In this document: positions 1 to 8,445 of the stretch, piece by piece
Layout of the letters: every line of letters starts with the position of its first letter
How positions within the stretch are numbered: position 1 is the first letter of the stretch
Assembly: GCF_000526335.1 (NCBI RefSeq)
Contig: NZ_JAFW01000001.1
Location: 3,472,001 to 3,536,000, forward strand
Reading direction: 5' to 3'
From: Arthrobacter sp. 31Y
GTDB lineage: Bacteria; Actinomycetota; Actinomycetes; Actinomycetales; Micrococcaceae
Length of the DNA: 64,000 bases
Position numbers and translations under genes: made by a program
The notes under the pieces: generated by a model
Database searches by the model: none
What the model saw: only the letters and a program-made list of their open reading frames with translations
Told to the model about the DNA's origin: nothing

Positions 1-1149
1 ATGACTGAGAACTACACAGCCCTTTACGAAGAGCACAAAAAGCTCGGCGCCTCCTTCACCGACTTCGGTGGCTGGCAGATGCCGCTCAAGTACTCGTCCG
101 AGTTGGCCGAGCACCACGCGGTCCGCAAAACCGCTGGCTTGTTCGACCTCTCCCACATGGGCGAAGTCTGGGTCACCGGTCCCGAAGCAGCCGCGTTCCT
201 CGACTACGCCCTGGTAGGCAAGATCTCCGCCATGGCCATCGGCAAAGCCAAGTACTCGCTGATCTGCCAGGAAGACGGCGGCATCATCGATGACCTCATC
301 ACGTACCGTCGCCCCTCTACCGAAGAAGGCGCCGACAAGTTCCTGGTGGTTCCGAACGCAGGTAATGCTTCGGTAGTTGCGGCTGCTTTGCTTGAACGTG
401 CCGCCGGTTTCGACGTCGTTGTTGACGACGCGTCCGCTGACACCTCGCTGATTGCTGTCCAGGGGCCGCTTGCCGAAGCGATCCTCCTTCGCCTGGTGCC
501 CACCGAACAGCACGCGCTTGTCACCGAGCTGAAGTACTACGCGGCGGTTGACGTTCCGTTCACGTTCGACGGCGGCACCCAGGACCTGCTGCTGGCCCGC
601 ACGGGGTACACCGGCGAAGACGGCTTCGAGATCTTCGTGGCCAACGAATCTGCGGCAGCTCTCTGGCAGGCAATCGCCGCTTCCGCGAATGAAGGTGAGC
701 TGATCCCGGCCGGGCTGGCATCGCGCGATTCCCTGCGTCTGGAAGCGGGAATGCCCCTCTACGGCAACGAACTCTCCCGCGAAGGCAACCCCTTCGCTGC
801 AGGACTCGGACCCGTGGTGGCGCTCTCCAAGGAAGGCGACTTCGTCGGCAAAGAGGCACTCACTGCCCTCAAAGCTGACGGCGCCGGCTCCACCAGCGGA
901 CGCAAACTCGTTGGCCTCAAGGGCCTCGGGCGCCGTGCCGGGCGCGGCCACTACCCGGTCCTCAAGGACGGCGCAGTGGTTGGCGAAGTCACGTCCGGTC
1001 AGCCCAGCCCCACGCTCGGGTACCCGGTAGCGTTGGCGTATGTCGACGTCGCTTTTGCTGAGCTGGGCACCGCCCTGGACATCGACCTCCGGGGTAAGAG
1101 CGAGCCGTTCGAAGTCGTCGCATTGCCGTTCTACAAGCGCCAAAAGTAG
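1..1149 (+). CDS. gcvT: Aminomethyltransferase (glycine cleavage T protein)
   Basis: This is the T protein of the glycine cleavage system. It moves the aminomethyl carbon from lipoylated GcvH to tetrahydrofolate, releasing ammonia and giving 5,10-methylene-THF. The 382-residue length is normal for the family. The N-terminus carries the typical FGGWQMPLKY stretch, followed by DLSHMGEV, the GGIIDDLITYR segment that bears the catalytic aspartate region, and the ARTGYTGEDGFEI motif near residue 200. The ATG is the first base of the window, so the ribosome binding site and anything upstream (gcvP would be expected) cannot be seen. gcvH and sdaA follow on the same strand, which fits a glycine-to-serine-to-pyruvate route. 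Confidence 0.96.
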   Translation: MTENYTALYEEHKKLGASFTDFGGWQMPLKYSSELAEHHAVRKTAGLFDLSHMGEVWVTGPEAAAFLDYALVGKISAMAIGKAKYSLICQEDGGIIDDLITYRRPSTEEGADKFLVVPNAGNASVVAAALLERAAGFDVVVDDASADTSLIAVQGPLAEAILLRLVPTEQHALVTELKYYAAVDVPFTFDGGTQDLLLARTGYTGEDGFEIFVANESAAALWQAIAASANEGELIPAGLASRDSLRLEAGMPLYGNELSREGNPFAAGLGPVVALSKEGDFVGKEALTALKADGAGSTSGRKLVGLKGLGRRAGRGHYPVLKDGAVVGEVTSGQPSPTLGYPVALAYVDVAFAELGTALDIDLRGKSEPFEVVALPFYKRQK

Positions 1150-1269
1150 GTCACGGGCTTTCGAGCCTGCCGCCCGGCGGGTCCGACCTCCTCTGCATGT
1201 TCCGAAGGCCGGACTCGCGGCCCCGCCGCGACACAATTAGATGTAGCCACTACACGTAAAGGAAACAGA

Positions 1270-1656
1270 ATGCCCAAAGTAGCGCCCGAACTTCAGTACT
1301 CCGACGAGCACGAGTGGGTTTCACGCGGCGACGGTAACTCCGTGTCCGTTGGTATCTCCGAGGTTGCCACCGACGCCCTGGGCGACATTGTGTACGTTGA
1401 TCTGCCCGAAGTTGGTTCTTCTGTGACTGCAGGGGAGACCTGTGGCGAAGTTGAGTCCACCAAATCCGTCTCTGACCTGTACTCGCCGGTTACCGGTGAG
1501 GTCACGGAGATCAACGACGCCGTTGTTTCCGACCCCGCCCTGATCAACAACGATCCCTACGGCGCCGGCTGGCTGTTCAAGGTTGCCGCCGAGTCCGAGG
1601 GCCCGCTGCTCTCGGCCGAGGAATACGCCTCCAAGAATGGCGGAGACCTCTCCTAA
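1270..1656 (+). CDS. gcvH: Glycine cleavage system H protein
   Basis: This is the small lipoyl carrier that shuttles the aminomethyl group between the P, T and L proteins. The 128-residue length is typical. The lipoylation site is Lys65 in the motif ESTKSVSD, and the DEHEWV start and [12 protein letters not shown] core are characteristic. The ATG is preceded by AAAGGAA at a good distance. It lies 120 bp after gcvT on the same strand and is probably co-transcribed. The 120-bp gap has GC-rich inverted segments but no clear terminator. A long leader of about 317 bp separates it from sdaA. Confidence 0.97.
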   Translation: MPKVAPELQYSDEHEWVSRGDGNSVSVGISEVATDALGDIVYVDLPEVGSSVTAGETCGEVESTKSVSDLYSPVTGEVTEINDAVVSDPALINNDPYGAGWLFKVAAESEGPLLSAEEYASKNGGDLS

Positions 1657-1973
1657 CATCCTCCCCGGCCGAGTCCGATTCGGGGGTTCGCTGCTGGATG
1701 TGCCGTGCGCACGGCATGTTCTGCAGCTAGGCCCCGAATTGGGCGACCGAGCCCGCGGAGGACGTCGGCCCAACGGGCCCGAACTCTCGCAGGCAGCACC
1801 GGCCCACAAGGCGTAGCGTGGGATTGTAGAACTGAATAGTATTGCGACGCCGGGTTGCCGCCTTTGGGGGCCATCCGGCGTCGTGCTTCGGTCGACTACC
1901 GCCACAAGCGGTGGAGGCCATCCGGCAGGACCATCTGCCGGACCGTTTCAAGCTGTATTAAGGGATCCCGACC
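1657..1973 (+). promoter_or_regulatory. Structured leader between gcvH and sdaA
   Basis: This 317-bp gap has no gene but many inverted repeats. A perfect 16-nt palindrome (TGCCGTGCGCACGGCA, 1701-1716) sits inside a larger imperfect hairpin of about 1675-1742, which may end the gcv transcript, although there is no U-tract. Just before sdaA are three hairpins: 1845-1853 with 1875-1883 (9 bp perfect), 1898-1902 with 1908-1912, and 1921-1928 with 1935-1942 (8 bp perfect, 6-nt loop). The 11-mer GGCCATCCGGC occurs twice (1869-1879 and 1916-1926). A possible -10 box TAGTAT (1837-1842) would start RNA at the first hairpin. It does not show the conserved core of the glycine riboswitch, as far as I can judge by eye. 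Confidence 0.55.
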
Positions 1974-3386
1974 ATGGCTGTTGGTGTTTTCGATCTGTTC
2001 TCTGTGGGTATTGGTCCGTCGAGTTCTCATACTGTGGGGCCGATGCGTGCTGGGGCGGTGTTTGCTGGTGAGTTGAAGGACGCTGGTGTCCTGGGTTCGG
2101 TGGCGTCTTTGCGCGTTGATCTGTATGGGTCGTTGGCTGCGACGGGACGTGGCCACGGGACCATGACGGCTACGTTGCTGGGCTTGGAGGGGTACCACCC
2201 CGAGCTGATTCTGCCTGAGGAGGTGGAGGAGAGGCTCGCTGCGATCGCGGAGACGGGTCTGCTGAACCTCGCTGGTGCTTCCGGCGAGGGTGTGGAGTTG
2301 CCCTACGCGGTGGAGGACATGATCTTGCATCCGTTGACGGTGTTGCCGCGGCATACCAATGGGATGAAGTTTGCTGTTTCTGATGCCCAGGGGAACGTGT
2401 TGCGGGAGGCGACGTTTTTTTCGGTGGGTGGTGGGTTTATTGTCCGGGAGGGTGAGGAAGACGCGGCCCTTGAGGATCTTGAGGAGTCGAAGAAGGAGTT
2501 GCCGTTGCCGTTTAGGACGGCGGCGGAGTTGTTGGGCCGGTGCGCGTCCAAGGGGTTGGGGATCAGCGACATTATGTTCATCAATGAGCGGGCGTCCCGG
2601 TCTGAGGAGGAGATCCGTGAGGGTCTTTTGCATATTTGGTCCGTGATGGAGGCCTGTGTTGAGACCTCGTTGAAGCGTGAGGGTGTGTTGCCGGGTGGTT
2701 TGCGGGTTCGTCGTCGTGCTCCTGACTGGTTGGAGCGGCTCCTGAAGGAGGATAAGGACCGGAATGATCCGAAGTATTGGCAGGAGTGGGTGAATCTGAT
2801 CGCGTTGGCGGTCAATGAGGAGAACGCCACTGGGGGCCGCGTGGTGACGGCTCCGACGAATGGTGCTGCGGGGATTATTCCGGCGGTGTTGTATTACGCG
2901 TTGAATTACGCGCCGGGGATGGACAAGGCCAGCCAGCAGGATCGGGATGATGTGGTGGTGAAGTTTTTGCTCGCGGCTGGTGCTGTGGGTGTGTTGTATA
3001 AGGAGCAGGCGTCTATTTCGGGTGCTGAGGTGGGGTGTCAGGGTGAGGTGGGGTCGGCGTCGTCGATGGCTGCTGCTGGTTTGGCTGAGGTGATGGGTGG
3101 TACGCCGGGTCAGGTGGAGAATGCTGCGGAGATTGCGATGGAGCATAATCTGGGGTTGACGTGTGATCCGATCGGGGGGTTGGTGCAGATTCCGTGTATT
3201 GAGCGGAATGCGATCGCGGCGGCGAAGGCGATTAATGCTACGAAGATGGCGTTGTGGGGTGATGGGACGCATCGGGTGTCGTTGGATGAGGTGATCGTGA
3301 CGATGCGTGAGACGGGCAAGGACATGTCCACTAAGTACAAGGAAACCGCGATGGGCGGCTTGGCTGTCAACGTCGTCGAATGCTGA
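1974..3386 (+). CDS. sdaA: L-serine ammonia-lyase, iron-sulfur type
   Basis: The enzyme deaminates L-serine to pyruvate and ammonia using a [4Fe-4S] cluster. The 470 residues comprise an N-terminal beta domain ([19 protein letters not shown]) and a C-terminal alpha domain. Candidate cluster cysteines lie in [15 protein letters not shown] and IPCIERN. The last residue is Cys, matching the 'tail-in-mouth' C-terminal cysteine described for the Legionella enzyme. AAGGGA precedes the ATG. Its position after gcvTH suggests disposal of serine made from glycine. Codon use is odd: most of the gene uses T- or G-ending codons (TTG, GGT, CGT, GTG), unlike its C-rich neighbours, until the last 70 bp or so. 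Confidence 0.97.
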   Translation: MAVGVFDLFSVGIGPSSSHTVGPMRAGAVFAGELKDAGVLGSVASLRVDLYGSLAATGRGHGTMTATLLGLEGYHPELILPEEVEERLAAIAETGLLNLAGASGEGVELPYAVEDMILHPLTVLPRHTNGMKFAVSDAQGNVLREATFFSVGGGFIVREGEEDAALEDLEESKKELPLPFRTAAELLGRCASKGLGISDIMFINERASRSEEEIREGLLHIWSVMEACVETSLKREGVLPGGLRVRRRAPDWLERLLKEDKDRNDPKYWQEWVNLIALAVNEENATGGRVVTAPTNGAAGIIPAVLYYALNYAPGMDKASQQDRDDVVVKFLLAAGAVGVLYKEQASISGAEVGCQGEVGSASSMAAAGLAEVMGGTPGQVENAAEIAMEHNLGLTCDPIGGLVQIPCIERNAIAAAKAINATKMALWGDGTHRVSLDEVIVTMRETGKDMSTKYKETAMGGLAVNVVEC

Positions 3387-3424
3387 TTCTCAAAACTGTC
3401 AGTCCCTGATGTCATGCTGTATCC

Positions 3425-4246
3425 ATGAGCGGGGGATACAGCAGGGACTTTCTGCGGACACGGCTTGAAATGCCCAGTCCGCAGGCAACGACGACACTTT
3501 TGGACTACACCCACTTCTCCGTGCGGTTCCGGGTTGCCCGGAAGCTCGCGGCAATTGTGGGGGTGAATATCAACGGCAAGGAACTGGTGCCCCTGGCCCG
3601 CGAAGGTTCATGGCATGTGGATGACAGAATCCCGCGTGAGCAGCAGGCCGGCCCGGACCTGTACAAGAACAACGCGTTTGATCGCGGCCACCTGGTCCGG
3701 CGCCTGGATCCGGTGTGGGGCGACGCAGCAACGGCGAAGAAAGCCAACCAGGACACCTTTAGCTACACCAACGCAGCACCACAGATTGATGACTTCAACC
3801 AGGGCAAGGAGCTCTGGGTAGGGCTGGAAGACCACGTCCTGGGCCACGCAGACGCCCATGATGCAAAGCTGAGCGTGTTCACGGGCCCGGTGTTCCTCGA
3901 TGACGACCCCGTATACCGGGGTGTTCAGATCCCTCGAAAGTTTTGGAAGATCGCGGCATGGACCAGCGACGCCAAGCTGGCCGCTGTCGGCTTCGTCCTG
4001 GACCAATCACCCATGCTGGGCAAAGTGGAGCTGAAAAAGGCGATCAGCCAGCGGCTCCTTGAAGGTGAGCCACCCCCACTGGGACCGTTCAGGACGTTCC
4101 AAGTACCTATTGGGCAGATTGCGGACCTGACCGGGCTTAGCCTCAGGAGGCTCATCGGCGCCGACCGCTTGGTGAGTGGCCAGCTGGAATCCGGCGTGGC
4201 ACTGAAGGCAATCCAGCTGGAGAGCACAGACCAGATCAAGCTCTAA
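3425..4246 (+). CDS. DNA/RNA non-specific endonuclease (NucA/NucB-G type)
   Basis: This is a beta-beta-alpha-metal nuclease that cuts DNA and RNA with a single metal ion. The diagnostic DRGH motif is at residues 86-89, where the histidine is the general base. It is followed by the conserved asparagine-bearing stretch SYTNAAPQIDDFNQG, and then SVFTGPVFLDDD. No signal peptide is visible in the 273 residues, which is unusual because many relatives are exported. The start is uncertain: ATG at 3425 and an internal ATG at 3470 both lack a strong Shine-Dalgarno sequence. It stands 38 bp after sdaA and shows no functional link to it. Confidence 0.88.
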   Translation: MSGGYSRDFLRTRLEMPSPQATTTLLDYTHFSVRFRVARKLAAIVGVNINGKELVPLAREGSWHVDDRIPREQQAGPDLYKNNAFDRGHLVRRLDPVWGDAATAKKANQDTFSYTNAAPQIDDFNQGKELWVGLEDHVLGHADAHDAKLSVFTGPVFLDDDPVYRGVQIPRKFWKIAAWTSDAKLAAVGFVLDQSPMLGKVELKKAISQRLLEGEPPPLGPFRTFQVPIGQIADLTGLSLRRLIGADRLVSGQLESGVALKAIQLESTDQIKL

Positions 4247-4355
4247 GCCCCCGGCAAACCAGCAGAATCGGGCGAAATCCACATACCCCGATAGACTTGG
4301 GGCTGCATGTCCGCATGCACACTACGCTTTTGAACACTGCACCAAAACCCTGAGA

Positions 4356-5444
4356 TTGGACACGGCCACCTTGCGAGAATTTACCGCCCGCTTTGCCACC
4401 GCCGAGGAAATCGATAACTGGGACAAGCACGTCACGGCGAATCCGAACGGCGGCAACATGCTGCAGTCGGACGCCTACGCGGCGGTCAAGGACGGTAACG
4501 GCTGGCTTGTCCGGCGGCTCGTCATCGAGACTCAGGAGTACACCAGTTACAACCTGCTTCTGGAGAAGAAGTTCCCTGTGATGGGTCGGCTCTGGTACCT
4601 GATCAAGGGACCGGACGTCCTGGACGTCAGCGACATCCAGCCTGCCCTGAAAGCAGTGGCCGCGCTGGCTCGTGAGGAGAAGATGAACGTCTTCAGCATC
4701 AAGATCGAGCCTGACATTGTGGACTCGGCTGAGGCCGTGGCAGAACTCCAGGCCGCCGGACTGGTCAAAGCTCCCAACATCCAGTCCAATGACTCCACAG
4801 CCATCCTGGATATCTCAGCTCCGGCCAATGAAGTCCTCCGCAGCATATCCTCGCGCGCCCGTAATGCTGTGCGTAGGGCGGAGCGTGAAGGCTGCGAGGT
4901 AGCTCAAGCCGAACCGGGCGAAGACAGCTACCGCAAGCTCTACGCCCTCATGCGGAACACCATGGACGCTAAAGGTTCAATGCCGCTGCGGAGCTACGAG
5001 TACTACTCCAGGTTCTGGGAAGAGTTCTGCAGCCGTGGGCAGGGCCACTTCTTCTTCGTATATGAGGCCGGCGCACCTAGTGTTGGTGCTTTCGTCATCA
5101 ATTACGGCTCCAAAGCGACGTACAAGGATGGCGGGTCCACCCAGAATCGCCAGCAGTACGGCGACTCGCACTTGGCACAGTGGGCAGCAATCCAGCGGAT
5201 GCAAGAGCTCGGATGTGTGGAGTACGACTTCTGCGGGACTCCGCCGGCAGCACACATCAAGGACAAGACCCACCCGCTGTATGGCCTGGGATCCTTCAAA
5301 ACGAGCTTTACCAAGACCGTGACGGATTTCGTGGGCTGTTACGACCACGTGGTGAAGCCATTCCGCTACAAACTGTGGCTCAAAGGTGCTGAACGCATTT
5401 TCCGTCGACTCGAAACCATGCGTACCGGTGGTCAGTTCTACTGA
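4356..5444 (+). CDS. FemAB/FemX-type peptidoglycan bridge aminoacyltransferase
   Basis: The protein (362 aa) has the double GNAT-like fold of Fem transferases, which use aminoacyl-tRNA to add amino acids to the lysine side chain of lipid II or to the growing interpeptide bridge. Supporting stretches are LWYLIKGPDV, the RSISSRARNAVRRAEREG basic segment, and a C-terminal GSFKTSFTKTVTDFVGCYDHVVKP, which is typical of family ends. It lacks the coiled-coil arm present in the next gene, so it is closer in shape to FemX. It starts with TTG, with only a weak GAGA upstream. A possible -10 (TAGACT) lies about 65 bp upstream. Substrate is unknown; Arthrobacter bridges often contain Ala and Thr. Confidence 0.88.
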   Translation: MDTATLREFTARFATAEEIDNWDKHVTANPNGGNMLQSDAYAAVKDGNGWLVRRLVIETQEYTSYNLLLEKKFPVMGRLWYLIKGPDVLDVSDIQPALKAVAALAREEKMNVFSIKIEPDIVDSAEAVAELQAAGLVKAPNIQSNDSTAILDISAPANEVLRSISSRARNAVRRAEREGCEVAQAEPGEDSYRKLYALMRNTMDAKGSMPLRSYEYYSRFWEEFCSRGQGHFFFVYEAGAPSVGAFVINYGSKATYKDGGSTQNRQQYGDSHLAQWAAIQRMQELGCVEYDFCGTPPAAHIKDKTHPLYGLGSFKTSFTKTVTDFVGCYDHVVKPFRYKLWLKGAERIFRRLETMRTGGQFY

Positions 5445-5527
5445 CGGCCACCCGCAGCCAGCAACACAATTTCAGGCCCGCCCCGGCCACCAACGGGTGC
5501 AATCTACTTTTAGGTGAGGTAATTTCT

Positions 5528-6871
5528 TTGACTCCGATTGAGGCTGGAACCGCCATGGAATTCGTGATTCTCAGTGACGCTGATTTCGAGACATTCGCCA
5601 AGGGACACCCGCAGGGCAGCTTTATCCAGTCCCTCGATCTCACACGCTTCCAGCGTGCACGGGGACAGGAAGTGGAACTCTTTGGTGTGACTCGCGGCGG
5701 CAGCCTTATTGCTGCGGGAAAGCTCGTGTACACGTCCAACCGCGTCGGGTACAAAACCGCTGACTGCGCCAAGGGACCACTGATGGACTACAGCGACCCC
5801 GCAGTGGTGAGCTTCGTCGTCGAGCAGTTGAAGAAGCATGCGGCCTCGAAGAAGGCCGCCGAACTGCGTATCTCACCCAACATCCGGTACATCGCGCGGG
5901 ACGAAGAAGGCGCCGAGCACCCCGAGGTGGAGGACAACCGTCCGTTGCTGAAGGAGTTCGATCGCTTGGGCTTCAAGCACCAGGGCTTCGACATGAACTT
6001 CGCCAACATCAACTGGATGTTCATCAAGCAGCTCAACGGGATCGCTGATTCCGAAGCGCTCATCATGGGGATGAACTACCGCACCCGCAAGGCCATCCGT
6101 AAAGCCGAAAAGAACGGCGTCTACCTGGAACAGGCCACGCTGGAAACGCTGGATGACTTCTACAACGCGCTCAGCACCGCCGGAGACGAGAAGGGCTTCA
6201 CGTACCGCGAACGCGAGTACTACGAGCAACTCCTGCGTAATACCTCCGATGAGTTCACCAAGCTCATGATGGCCAAGATCAACATTCCGGAGTATCGGGC
6301 CTCCATCACGGAGCGCCTGGATGCCGAATCCAAAACCCTGGCGGATCTGAAGCGCGAGGTCGAGGAGACCGGCAGTAAGAAGAAGGCCAACCGGGTCAAG
6401 GTGGTCCAGGACCTCGTGGACAGTTACGAGCGCAGCCTCAAGGACATTGAACGTTTCCCTGATTCTGTGGGCGTCGCCACCGTGGCAGCCATTCACTTTG
6501 CGTGCTCCGGAGACGAACTGGTGTGCGTCATCGGCGGTACCGTGCAGGACTACATCTACTTCAACGGTGCCACCTCCCTTTACTGGGGCATGATGCTGCA
6601 CGCCTTGAACAACGGCTACTCGCGCTACAACTTCTACGGCACGTTCGGTATCCAGGGCCAGGACGAAACCGGCCACGGCGGCTACGAATTCAAGAAGGGC
6701 TTCGGCGGCGAGGTAGTGCAGTTGGTGGGCGATTTCGCAGCACCCGTGAACCCTCTCATCTTCCACGGCTACCGCACGGTCAGGAAGCTAGCAGGGGCCG
6801 CCCAGACAATTCTGGGACGATTGCCCCTTGAGAAATTGCCTGTAGTAGGAAAATTTCGGAGGAACCGCTAA
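5528..6871 (+). CDS. FemAB-type peptidoglycan bridge aminoacyltransferase with coiled-coil arm
   Basis: This is a second Fem transferase (447 aa), related to the upstream one. It contains MNYRTRKAIRKAEKNGV in the first GNAT-like half. A charged helical insertion (about residues 257-310, RLDAESKTLADLKREVEETG onward) matches the two-helix coiled arm of FemA/FemB, thought to hold tRNA. The C-terminus includes YNFYGTFGIQGQDETGHGGYEFKKGF. The TTG start at 5528 is favoured over an ATG at 5555 because AGGTGAGG sits at ideal spacing. It lies 83 bp after the first fem gene, and the pair may add successive residues of one bridge. Confidence 0.9.
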   Translation: MTPIEAGTAMEFVILSDADFETFAKGHPQGSFIQSLDLTRFQRARGQEVELFGVTRGGSLIAAGKLVYTSNRVGYKTADCAKGPLMDYSDPAVVSFVVEQLKKHAASKKAAELRISPNIRYIARDEEGAEHPEVEDNRPLLKEFDRLGFKHQGFDMNFANINWMFIKQLNGIADSEALIMGMNYRTRKAIRKAEKNGVYLEQATLETLDDFYNALSTAGDEKGFTYREREYYEQLLRNTSDEFTKLMMAKINIPEYRASITERLDAESKTLADLKREVEETGSKKKANRVKVVQDLVDSYERSLKDIERFPDSVGVATVAAIHFACSGDELVCVIGGTVQDYIYFNGATSLYWGMMLHALNNGYSRYNFYGTFGIQGQDETGHGGYEFKKGFGGEVVQLVGDFAAPVNPLIFHGYRTVRKLAGAAQTILGRLPLEKLPVVGKFRRNR

Positions 6872-6898
6872 TCACACAAGCCAAGGGAGGATCACCGC

Positions 6899-8386
6899 GT
6901 GACTGAACGCCCCGATGGGTCCGCCAATAGGCCCCATACCGACGGGTTGCCCAAAACCCAGCCGTTGCGGCCGTCCCAGGTCCGGCAGAACGTCAATGCC
7001 AAACGCATGCTGATGCGTCTGGTTCAAGGCGACAGCCCGCCCACCGCACCCATGAACATCGTGGACCGGTTGGCCGGAAGTCCCTATGCCAACCCCACCA
7101 TTCAAGTGGTGGGTGTGGACGCTTCGGCACGCAAGACCATTGACTTCGCCCTGCATTTGGCTGAAGTCATGTTCCGTTACGGTGCAGGTGCCCTTGAGGT
7201 TGAAACCAGCATGATTGCGGTCACGGCAGCCCTTGGCCTGAAGAACGTTGAAGTGGACATCACCAACCAGTCGGTTGCCATCAACTACGCGCCGAAGGAT
7301 CAGACTCCCATCACGCTGCTGCGTGTGGTGCGCTCCTGGACCAACAATTACGCTGGCCTTGCTCAGGTCCATCAGCTGGTCACGGATATCGTGGCCGGGG
7401 GAGTGGGCCGCGACGAAGCCGTGCGCAGGTTGAACGAGATCATCCGCAGTGCCAAACCGTTTCCCCGGTGGATGGTCACCATAGCGTTCGGTATTTTCTC
7501 GGCGGTATTTGTGGGCGTACTGGGTGGGGGACTGGGCGCGTCGGCGGTTGCCTTCTGCTCCAATATCCTGATCAGCCTGCTCTCACGGCAGCTGGCACGG
7601 TGGCGCACAGCGGACTTCTTCAACACCATGGCGTGCGCATTCCTGGTTACCTTTATTGCCCTCATGCTGCGATGGGCGGGTGTGGACATTGCTCCTTCAA
7701 TTGTGGTTGCCGGCGGAATCCTGCTGCTGCTGCCAACGGGTCGACTTGTCTCGTCTGTTCAAGACGCCATCAACGGCTTCCCCGTGACAGCGGCGGGCCG
7801 CTTTCTTTCCACGGCGCTGACGTTCGGTGCGATCGTGGCGGGTATCGGCGTTGCCGTCGTCGTGGGAACGCTCATGGGCAGCGCCGTCCTGGACGTCACA
7901 CAGACCTTCCCCGACGCCTACCCCCTGTGGATCCAGGCGTTCCTTATCGCTGTCGCGGTGGTGGCCATCGGCGTCACCGAACAGACTCAAATGCGGTTGC
8001 TGGTTCCGACGGCGGCGGTGGGCATAGTGGGCTTCTTCGTTTTGTGGGGGGTTGGCCAAGCCGGCCTCGGCGACCGGTTGTCGCCAGCTGTCGCTGCAGT
8101 GGTCATCGGCTTGTTGGGCCGTGTGGTGGCGCTCAAGCTCGGGGCACCGCAGCTTGTCGTGGCTGTTCCCGCCGCGCTGATCCTGTTGCCCGGGCTGACG
8201 ATCTTCCGTTCCATGTACGCCCTTACGGTTGAAGGGGGCAACATCTTGCTCGGCGCCGGGGGCATGCTTAACGCCGGCGCCATTGTGCTGGGAGTGGCGG
8301 CGGGCATTGTGCTGGGCGACAACCTGGCCAGGCCGCTCACGAAGGGGCTGTCCAGTAATGAACGGCGCCGGGTACGCAGGCGCTAA
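6899..8386 (+). CDS. thrE: Threonine/serine exporter, ThrE family
   Basis: This 495-residue membrane protein has both ThrE halves. A soluble N-terminal domain covers about residues 50-180. About ten transmembrane segments follow, including GIFSAVFVGVLGGGLGAS and the conserved LLPTGRLVSSVQDAINGFPVTA region. In Corynebacterium, ThrE exports threonine and serine by proton motive force. The GTG start has GGGAGG upstream at good spacing. It is 27 bp after the second fem gene and so possibly in the same transcript, which is suggestive because the wall bridge consumes such amino acids; this link is inference. A strong bidirectional terminator follows. Confidence 0.92.
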   Translation: MTERPDGSANRPHTDGLPKTQPLRPSQVRQNVNAKRMLMRLVQGDSPPTAPMNIVDRLAGSPYANPTIQVVGVDASARKTIDFALHLAEVMFRYGAGALEVETSMIAVTAALGLKNVEVDITNQSVAINYAPKDQTPITLLRVVRSWTNNYAGLAQVHQLVTDIVAGGVGRDEAVRRLNEIIRSAKPFPRWMVTIAFGIFSAVFVGVLGGGLGASAVAFCSNILISLLSRQLARWRTADFFNTMACAFLVTFIALMLRWAGVDIAPSIVVAGGILLLLPTGRLVSSVQDAINGFPVTAAGRFLSTALTFGAIVAGIGVAVVVGTLMGSAVLDVTQTFPDAYPLWIQAFLIAVAVVAIGVTEQTQMRLLVPTAAVGIVGFFVLWGVGQAGLGDRLSPAVAAVVIGLLGRVVALKLGAPQLVVAVPAALILLPGLTIFRSMYALTVEGGNILLGAGGMLNAGAIVLGVAAGIVLGDNLARPLTKGLSSNERRRVRRR

Positions 8387-8391
8387 CCACA

Positions 8392-8434
8392 AAAGCCGAA
8401 CGGCGCCGCCATAAAGGCGGCGCCGTTCGGCTTT
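8392..8434. terminator. Bidirectional terminator between thrE and the SIP gene
   Basis: A perfect 19-bp stem (8392-8410 with 8416-8434) closes a 5-nt ATAAA loop, with A/T tracts on both outer sides. It lies between convergent genes and can stop transcription from either side. Confidence 0.92.
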
Positions 8435-8445
8435 AAGAAGTGACG

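Noticed and set aside
1657..1973. A canonical glycine riboswitch
   Set aside because: The conserved core (GGAGAG…, CGCCGAAGG-type segment) is not seen in the gap, so only an unassigned structured leader is claimed.
1896..3272. A 458-codon minus-strand open frame antisense to sdaA
   Set aside because: Its composition (runs of His, Arg, Thr, Gln) is an artefact of the T/G-rich sdaA codons; sdaA has full family motifs.
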